Assembly (NCBI GenBank): GCA_038380795.1
Contig: CM076269.1
Span: 6,324,001-6,388,000 of the forward strand
Length of the DNA stretch: 64,000 nucleotides
Direction: 5' to 3'
Source of the DNA: Pyrocephalus nanus
Taxonomy: Eukaryota > Chordata > Aves > Passeriformes > Tyrannidae
Every line of letters begins with the position of its first letter. Position 1 is the stretch's first letter. This document shows, piece by piece, positions 61,401-64,000 of this stretch. Below the pieces are notes generated by a model. It worked only from the letters and a program-made list of their open reading frames with translations, searched no databases and had not been told where the DNA came from. Position numbers and translations under genes: made by a program.

Positions 61401-62578
61401 GGCCAGTGTTGACATTTGTGTAAGAGAAGCCACTTTCCACCCTTATTTGTAGCCTTGAGAGCAGAATGAATAACAAACACCCCACAACTGGAGAAGCCTA
61501 ACCCTGGGGAAATGTCTCCTCTGCACTTTTCCCTGGCATACAAAAGGTTCACAGCAGTAGGAACAGAACTCCTTTCCAGGAGCCAGGAGACCTTGGCATT
61601 ATGGAGACAAACACCAGCTGTTGAGACAGCAGAACAACACCCTGAGAGTGACACCCTCACTATCCATGAGTGGAAACCACAACTCAGCATCAGAGCAGCC
61701 CTTCAAGTTTGGGAACAAAAGGCAGCTAAGCAACCAGGAACCCCTGGTCAAGTTCCCAGTTTACACTTCCTGGGTCTGCACTTGAACTTTGTGGATGGCA
61801 CCTCGGGTTTTCCTCTGCAGCAATTATTCTGGCAGCACTTGTCCCATGAGGAAGCCAGACCTCTGGATTGCAGTGACCAGGGTGCACAAAGCCCAGGGTG
61901 ACTGCGTTACCACACTTCTTCAAAGTTATCAGACTGAGAGCTTACTTTTTACTCCCAACCCGGATATAAGCAGAAAACTTTGCAAAAAGCGCAGAAGGCC
62001 CAGTCTCAACATGATTAATATAAAGACCTTCCACTTTCACACCTACCGACCTCACCCCCTCCGTTTAACACCCAGAGCTGCCCAGTGCCACACCCTGCCC
62101 CTCGCAGGGGTGCATTTCAAACCACAGCCGCTCCTTCCCGGGATTTCTTTTGCTCCCTTTTTTTTCCAAGAGTGCTTTTCCCACACCGCCCAGCTTTCCC
62201 AAGAATGAGGGTCTCTTAAAACACCCCAACTTTTCCGTAAGCAAATGAGAGCTGTGGAGGGGCGCGGCTGCTGCCAGCACCAAGGAGGGGCACAGGGGCC
62301 GGCTGCCGGGGGATGCACACACAGAAGGGCTGTCGTGCCCCCACGGAGCGCGGCCTCCGCTCGCCAGCACGGTCCGGAACAGCCTCCCTTAAGATCCTCC
62401 GGGGCCAGCAGAGCGGGGCGGCGGCCGGGACAGGAAAGCGGGGCGGGAAGCGGCGCCGGAAGAGCAAAGCGCGGCTTGTGCTGCCGCCGAGCCCGGCCGA
62501 GGGCGGCGGGGGCGCGGCCCGGGCACTCACCGAGCGCAGCTCCAGCTGCAGGACACAGCGCAGCGCTTTCCGCGGCAT
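25221..62578 (-). CDS. SPATA6: SPATA6, spermatogenesis-associated protein 6, complete CDS, gene-level entry
   Basis: Coding segments in transcript order are 62578-62531, 57508-57371, 55851-55803, 55028-54987, 53634-53510, 49023-48943, 47171-46893, 45257-45170, 44727-44689, 43544-43504, 42627-42574, 41803-41628, 32523-32424, 29261-29173 and 25401-25221. The total is 1530 nt (509 residues plus TGA); human SPATA6 is 488. Signatures are CPGVLLKDKEELYLS and GQYKKTQCVPA (N-terminal SPATA6 domain, residues about 17-160), VDPGDLV, YEENTRDFLFP, KNYEQPTIASKSRSPSPYT, RRMCELSEEARQRLAHLNLG and DNGEYWSSRAAVYKEK near the end. In mouse the protein is required for the sperm connecting piece and head-tail coupling. 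The middle is Ser/Arg-rich and probably disordered. The ATG matches the human start and sits in a CpG island with an X-box. Confidence 0.95.
25402..29172 (-). other. SPATA6 last intron
   Basis: 3.8 kb. I see no repeats of note and no exon. A stretch at about 25950-26400 is repeat-free and AT-rich, with the look of conserved non-coding DNA; this is only an impression. Confidence 0.75.
29173..29261 (-). CDS. SPATA6: SPATA6 exon 14
   Basis: 89 nt; the acceptor follows a long T tract and ends TAG, and the donor is GTATGG. It encodes DESNSSKGDLTKTRESSHNA, then PFSMSELQS plus two bases. The sequence is variable in the family; splice sites, phase and position are the support. Confidence 0.82.
29262..32423 (-). 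other. SPATA6 intron 13 with a possible CR1 remnant
   Basis: 3.2 kb. It contains the degenerate LINE-like segment at about 30070-30280 and a 165-codon open frame (30165-30662, + strand) with no gene features. Confidence 0.7.
30070..30280 (+). mobile_element. Possible ancient CR1-like LINE fragment
   Basis: Segments such as CACAGAACTGGGAG and GGATGAGGAGAAACCTAAGA resemble the CR1 stretch encoding the DDTKLGG block and the NLMKFN block. Frames are not maintained and the similarity is patchy. Confidence 0.35.
32424..32523 (-). CDS. SPATA6: SPATA6 exon 13
   Basis: 100 nt; acceptor CTTCTTGCAG, donor GTAAGT. It encodes FSSGWPSPANGDEIHKRVKN, then ILRTHSARQCLRF. DEIH-RVKN-L--H is a clear SPATA6 match. 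Confidence 0.92.
32594..32620. repeat. T27 homopolymer
   Basis: Run of 27 T about 70 nt upstream of SPATA6 exon 13 on the gene strand, where it reads as poly(A). Confidence 0.95.
35312..35335. repeat. A24 homopolymer
   Basis: Uninterrupted A run inside SPATA6 intron 12. On the gene strand it is poly(T). Confidence 0.95.
36063..36081. repeat. A19 homopolymer
   Basis: Uninterrupted A run inside SPATA6 intron 12. Confidence 0.9.
39062..39110 (-). mobile_element. Short CR1 3'-end fragment
   Basis: AAATCACAGAATGCTTGGGG followed by TTGGAGAGGACCTCTGG matches the reverse complement of the CR1 3' terminus. Only about 50 nt are recognisable. Confidence 0.6.
41628..41803 (-). CDS. SPATA6: SPATA6 exon 12
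   Basis: 176 nt; acceptor GTATTTTTCAG, donor GTAATG. It encodes AKSARREDLDSSVVCNEDEL, then SDPPNRQSHS and HRSSLRE plus two bases. The SLRER junction aligns with ASLRERF of mammalian SPATA6. Confidence 0.88.
42574..42627 (-). CDS. SPATA6: SPATA6 exon 11 (54 nt, acceptor uncertain)
   Basis: Eighteen codons, KVDFRSSHWRMQKIAELQ, ending at the donor GTTAAT in phase 0. A long C/T tract lies just upstream, but the first AG after it (CCACCCAG) would put an in-frame TGA in the message. The frame works only with the next AG, five bases later, a rare GAG acceptor. The exon may be alternative or skipped: without it exons 10 and 12 still join in frame. Confidence 0.5.
43504..43544 (-). CDS. SPATA6: SPATA6 exon 10 (41-nt microexon)
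   Basis: Acceptor TTTCTTTCTCCAG and donor GTGAGT are both near consensus. It encodes PSLLGSYRPKKAE after a split Asp codon. The RPK resembles the CCRPKDYK region of mammalian SPATA6. Confidence 0.83.
44689..44727 (-). CDS. SPATA6: SPATA6 exon 9 (39-nt microexon)
   Basis: The donor GTAAGT is excellent. The acceptor GCATCCAG has only a weak pyrimidine tract. It encodes RAPISASAFFGI with split codons at both ends (Gly, Asp). It is supported because the phase matches both neighbours exactly. Confidence 0.7.
45170..45257 (-). CDS. SPATA6: SPATA6 exon 8
   Basis: 88 nt; acceptor TCTGCTTCAG, donor GTCAGT. It encodes VEQTSPGVKLHTWC, then STRENAAGAWAKADH plus one base. Sequence is poorly conserved in this part of the family; splice sites and phase support it. 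Confidence 0.8.
46893..47171 (-). CDS. SPATA6: SPATA6 exon 7, SR-rich region and conserved LAHLNLGP core
   Basis: Ninety-three codons after the acceptor TTGCTTTAG. It encodes a basic stretch with LSPERS, KNYEQPTIASKSRSPSPYT, RRMCELSEEARQRLAHLNLG and ETDKPPFVVRR. This is the most conserved central block of SPATA6. The 3' end is set at the weak donor GTTTGT because it keeps VRR before the next exon's V, as in mammals (PPFVIRHV). A stronger donor, GTGAGG, lies 9 nt earlier and would delete VRR in frame. Confidence 0.92.
47172..48942 (-). other. SPATA6 intron 6
   Basis: 1.8 kb of AT-rich sequence without recognisable features. Confidence 0.8.
48943..49023 (-). CDS. SPATA6: SPATA6 exon 6
   Basis: Twenty-seven codons; the acceptor is CTCTTCTAG and the donor GTTAGC. 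It encodes GIAPKLRFSTISLIAESLLS, then SGRSHIQ. It matches the APRLEFSTTSVI-ECL-SS region of mammalian SPATA6 at the end of the N-terminal domain. Confidence 0.9.
49024..53509 (-). other. SPATA6 intron 5 with an unexplained open frame
   Basis: 4.5 kb. It contains the 75-codon - strand open frame at 49502-49726 listed among the findings. The rest is plain intronic sequence. Confidence 0.75.
53510..53634 (-). CDS. SPATA6: SPATA6 exon 5 (ENTRDFLFP motif)
   Basis: 125 nt; the acceptor is CTTTTTAG and the donor GTGAGT. It encodes GRILATYEENTRDFLFPDPK, then LTRGHRG and ILMKRSSSFT. ENTRDF-FP is a family signature. DPKLT and ILMK look closer to what I recall of the paralogue SPATA6L than of human SPATA6. 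Confidence 0.92.
54987..55028 (-). CDS. SPATA6: SPATA6 exon 4
   Basis: A 42-nt exon (two bases in, one base out). It encodes DTAVLELIQLVPP flanked by split codons for Phe and Val, matching DTAVFELIQLVPP of mammalian SPATA6. The acceptor is CCCTTCTAG and the donor GTATTG. It was too short to stand out as an open frame and was placed by family alignment and phase. Confidence 0.88.
55803..55851 (-). CDS. SPATA6: SPATA6 exon 3 (VDPGD motif)
   Basis: A 49-nt exon with acceptor TTCTTTTTCAG and donor GTAGGT. It encodes EFANTVDPGDLVKLLE plus one base. VDPGD at this position is conserved in the family. Confidence 0.9.
56297..56319. repeat. T23 homopolymer
   Basis: T run within SPATA6 intron 2. Confidence 0.95.
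57371..57508 (-). CDS. SPATA6: SPATA6 exon 2, core of N-terminal domain
   Basis: Forty-six codons between the acceptor CTCTTACAG and the donor GTAAGA. It encodes ITCPGVLLKDKEELYLSVFV, then GQYKKTQCVPAVFPLFF and LVFEK. The CPGV-LKDKE and QYKKTQCVPA motifs identify the SPATA6 family without ambiguity. Confidence 0.96.
57509..62530 (-). other. SPATA6 intron 1
   Basis: 5 kb, ending in the CpG island. It contains a CR1-like remnant near 61155-61330 on the + strand. Several open frames on both strands lack family features. Confidence 0.75.
61155..61330 (+). mobile_element. Degenerate CR1-like LINE fragment
   Basis: The + strand frame ends ARPHLECRVQF, close to the CR1 reverse-transcriptase tail VRPHLEYCVQF. 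The following bases (AAGATTGTCACAAGACTGG) resemble the next part of CR1. The fragment is heavily mutated and the boundaries are approximate. Confidence 0.4.
62531..62578 (-). CDS. SPATA6: SPATA6 exon 1 (coding part)
   Basis: ATG at 62578-62576 starts MPRKALRCVLQLELRS, ending in phase 0 at the donor GTGAGT. It aligns with the human N-terminus MPKVVKCGLELQVTS. The frame stays open upstream as far as about 62674 but has no ATG there, so this ATG is the start. Its context is weak (C at -3 and C at +4). Confidence 0.9.
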
Positions 62579-62635
62579 GGGCGGGCGGGCGGCGGGGCCC
62601 GCCGGGCCCGGGGCCGCTGGGGCTCGGCCGACGCC

Positions 62636-62649
62636 GTTGTCACGGCAAC
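62636..62649 (-). promoter_or_regulatory. RFX X-box-like site upstream of SPATA6 ATG
   Basis: GTTGTCACGGCAAC is an inverted repeat with a two-base spacer. It matches the X-box consensus (GTNRCC-N-RGYAAC) with a perfect right half GGCAAC and one mismatch in the left half. It lies 57 bp upstream of the start codon inside the CpG island. RFX factors drive ciliary and spermiogenic genes, which suits SPATA6. Confidence 0.7.
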
Positions 62650-62840
62650 CGGGGCGCGTCCGGCCCGCGGGCACCGCTCCGCCCTCCGCCCACAGCCCGC
62701 TCCGCCCTCCCCGGGGGCGGCTTCACCTCCTGCCCGCACCTCCCTCCTGCCCGCACCGCCCCTCGTCGCCGCCATCGCTTCCAGAGCCTTGCTTGGCGGT
62801 GCTGGAGAGTCACTACACACTGCCCGCAGTGCCGGGCTCT

Positions 62841-62865
62841 GTCCCGTCCCGTCCCGTCCCATCCC
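62841..62865. repeat. (GTCCC)n short tandem repeat
   Basis: Four GTCCC units plus one ATCCC. The opposite strand carries five GGG tracts with two-base loops, a G-quadruplex candidate near the promoter. Confidence 0.9.
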
Positions 62866-62870
62866 AGCGG

Positions 62871-64000
62871 TGTAGCCCCTCGGTAGCTTTCCGCAGGGCC
62901 TCCTGCCCTCACAAAATCACAGAGTCAATTTGTTCGGAAAAGACCTCTTTGAGATCACCGAGGTCCAGCCTATGACTGAGCATCATCACCATGTAAACCA
63001 GACCATGGCACTCAGTGCCACGTCCAGTCTTTCCTTAAACAATTCCAGGGACGGTGATTCCGCCACCTCCCTGGGCAGCCCATTCCGATGTTAAATGACC
63101 TCTTCTGTGAAGAAATGTCTCCGTATGTCCAATCCAAACCTCCCCTAGCGCCGTTTAAGTATATATCCTTCCGTCCTGTCGGTAATCCTGTTCCTCTTCC
63201 CTGCTAATCCCTCAGCCTCCTCAGGTGCTCCCTCCTGCCCCATTCCTTCCCCTCACTGGCCGGCTCATGCTGGCACTGTCCGCATGGACTGTGGTGCTGA
63301 TGGAGAGCTGCTGGGCTGCATCAAAAGCGATAAATAATAGGCAAAATATAATTTACAGCTTCTCTGCCTTCTGAAAGGCCAGACAGCGACAGTGATGGGT
63401 GCTGTGTTGTGTGATGGAGAGCTGGTGTGAAAGCTGAAGCGTCCAGCATGGGGCAGGGCACCAGACAGGTCACAGACAAGGACAGCGCTGCCGTGGGGCA
63501 TCCAGGAGGAGTGTGAGGCTCGGAACGTGTCAGATCCATCCATCTTCTTGGGCTTCCTGCAGAAAGGAGCCAAGAGAGCCTTCCTATCAGCAAAGGGGTC
63601 ACAGCCAAATTTTGTACAGCTCTAGGGCTGAACAGCTAAAAAGCATTAAATTGCCATGTTACCATGTTTTCTTTCTTTTTTTCTTTCTTTTTTTTTTTTT
63701 TTTTTTTTTTCCTTTTAACACAATTCACCTGCATCCTGTTGTAGGCATCTGGGCCCTTTTGACTCGAGTATCCTGTTTTAATGTCCTCTGTGGGTGAGAC
63801 ACGGTGGACACGGTATATTCTGACTGGTCCCATGTTCAGAGACTTGTCTGCATGCTTATGTCTAAAACTGTCTGTTCATGCTCATCTTTCCGCTTTCATT
63901 ACTGCACAGACTCAAATTTATGCCACTGATCTTGATCACTATTTTGATCATATCAAAGATATTCCCCGGCGTCTTTGCTGCTAAATTGTTTTCAGAGTAT
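62871..64000. other. Upstream flank of SPATA6
   Basis: DNA beyond the CpG island, containing the CR1 fragment at 62911-63235 and a C/T-rich run with T23 at 63688-63710. I see no exon on either strand. In human the next gene in this direction is AGBL4; none of it is visible here. Confidence 0.7.
62911..63235 (-). mobile_element. CR1 LINE 3' fragment
   Basis: It starts with ATCACAGAGTCAATTTG, followed by a degraded GAAAAGACCTCTTTGAGATC, and continues through the region usual for avian CR1 (AAACAATTCCAGGGACGGTGA, CACCTCCCTGGGCAGCCCAT, GTGAAGAAATGTC). This is the reverse complement of the CR1 3' end, so the element lies on the - strand. It is 5'-truncated, as is normal for CR1. Confidence 0.85.

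Larger units (their letters stand above)
62240..62870 (-). promoter_or_regulatory. SPATA6: CpG island at the SPATA6 promoter and exon 1
   Basis: Very GC-rich, CpG-dense block with repeated GGGCGG-type boxes around the SPATA6 start codon. No TATA box is apparent, typical of a dispersed-initiation CpG-island promoter. Open frames of up to 220 codons in this block come from the high GC content. The edges are approximate. Confidence 0.85.

Noticed and set aside
25221..62578. Assignment of the - strand gene to SPATA6L
   Set aside because: Exons 5-6 resemble SPATA6L, but the KNYEQPTI-SRSPSPYT block, the DTAV-ELIQLVPP exon, the C-terminal DNGEYWS segment and synteny all indicate SPATA6.
62216..62975. 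Long open frames (up to 220 codons) on both strands of the CpG island
   Set aside because: Stop codons are rare in very GC-rich DNA. The frames are rich in Ala, Arg, Gly and Pro, overlap each other on both strands, and only the SPATA6 exon 1 segment has family support.
1..64000. CRISPR arrays, bacterial operons, tRNA or rRNA genes, intact transposons
   Set aside because: The window is vertebrate DNA with spliced genes. I found no regularly spaced repeats, no cloverleaf-like sequence and no intact mobile-element reading frame.

Overview
This is vertebrate nuclear DNA, most likely from a bird. The coding sequence is split into short exons with GT-AG introns, a CpG island lies at one promoter, and interspersed repeats are sparse, with CR1-type LINE remnants the only ones I can place. 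Intron sizes are compact. I cannot name the species; a crocodilian or turtle is not excluded. The window holds two protein-coding genes in tail-to-tail orientation. Positions 1-12645 carry the 3' half of SLC5A9 (SGLT4, a sodium-coupled mannose/1,5-anhydroglucitol/glucose transporter) on the + strand. Eight coding segments give the last 381 residues, stop at 11921-11923, with a poly(A) signal at 12619. The window opens inside an exon, so about 300 N-terminal residues lie upstream. Positions 25221-62578 carry a complete SPATA6 coding sequence on the - strand: 15 coding segments, all phase-compatible, 1530 nt, 509 residues plus stop. SPATA6 is a sperm connecting-piece protein. Its start codon lies in a CpG island, with a palindromic RFX X-box-like site 57 bp upstream of the ATG. 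The order SLC5A9(+)-SPATA6(-) is that of human 1p33, which also settles the transporter as SLC5A9 and not SLC5A10. The two genes have unrelated jobs (epithelial sugar uptake; sperm head-tail coupling) and share only location. From about 12646 to 25220 the window is intergenic DNA plus an unresolved SPATA6 3'UTR. It contains one striking element: a CpG-dense, exon-like islet at 14297-14432 with a good acceptor and donor that belongs to neither gene. Other points of note are a 119-bp (TTTCCC)n tract in the last SLC5A9 intron, a tandem NAGNAG acceptor, several odd splice sites in SPATA6, an unexplained open frame at 49502-49726, and CR1 remnants near 30.1, 39.1, 61.2 and 63.0 kb. I saw no tRNA, rRNA, CRISPR array or intact mobile element, and nothing that looks like an undescribed multi-gene system.
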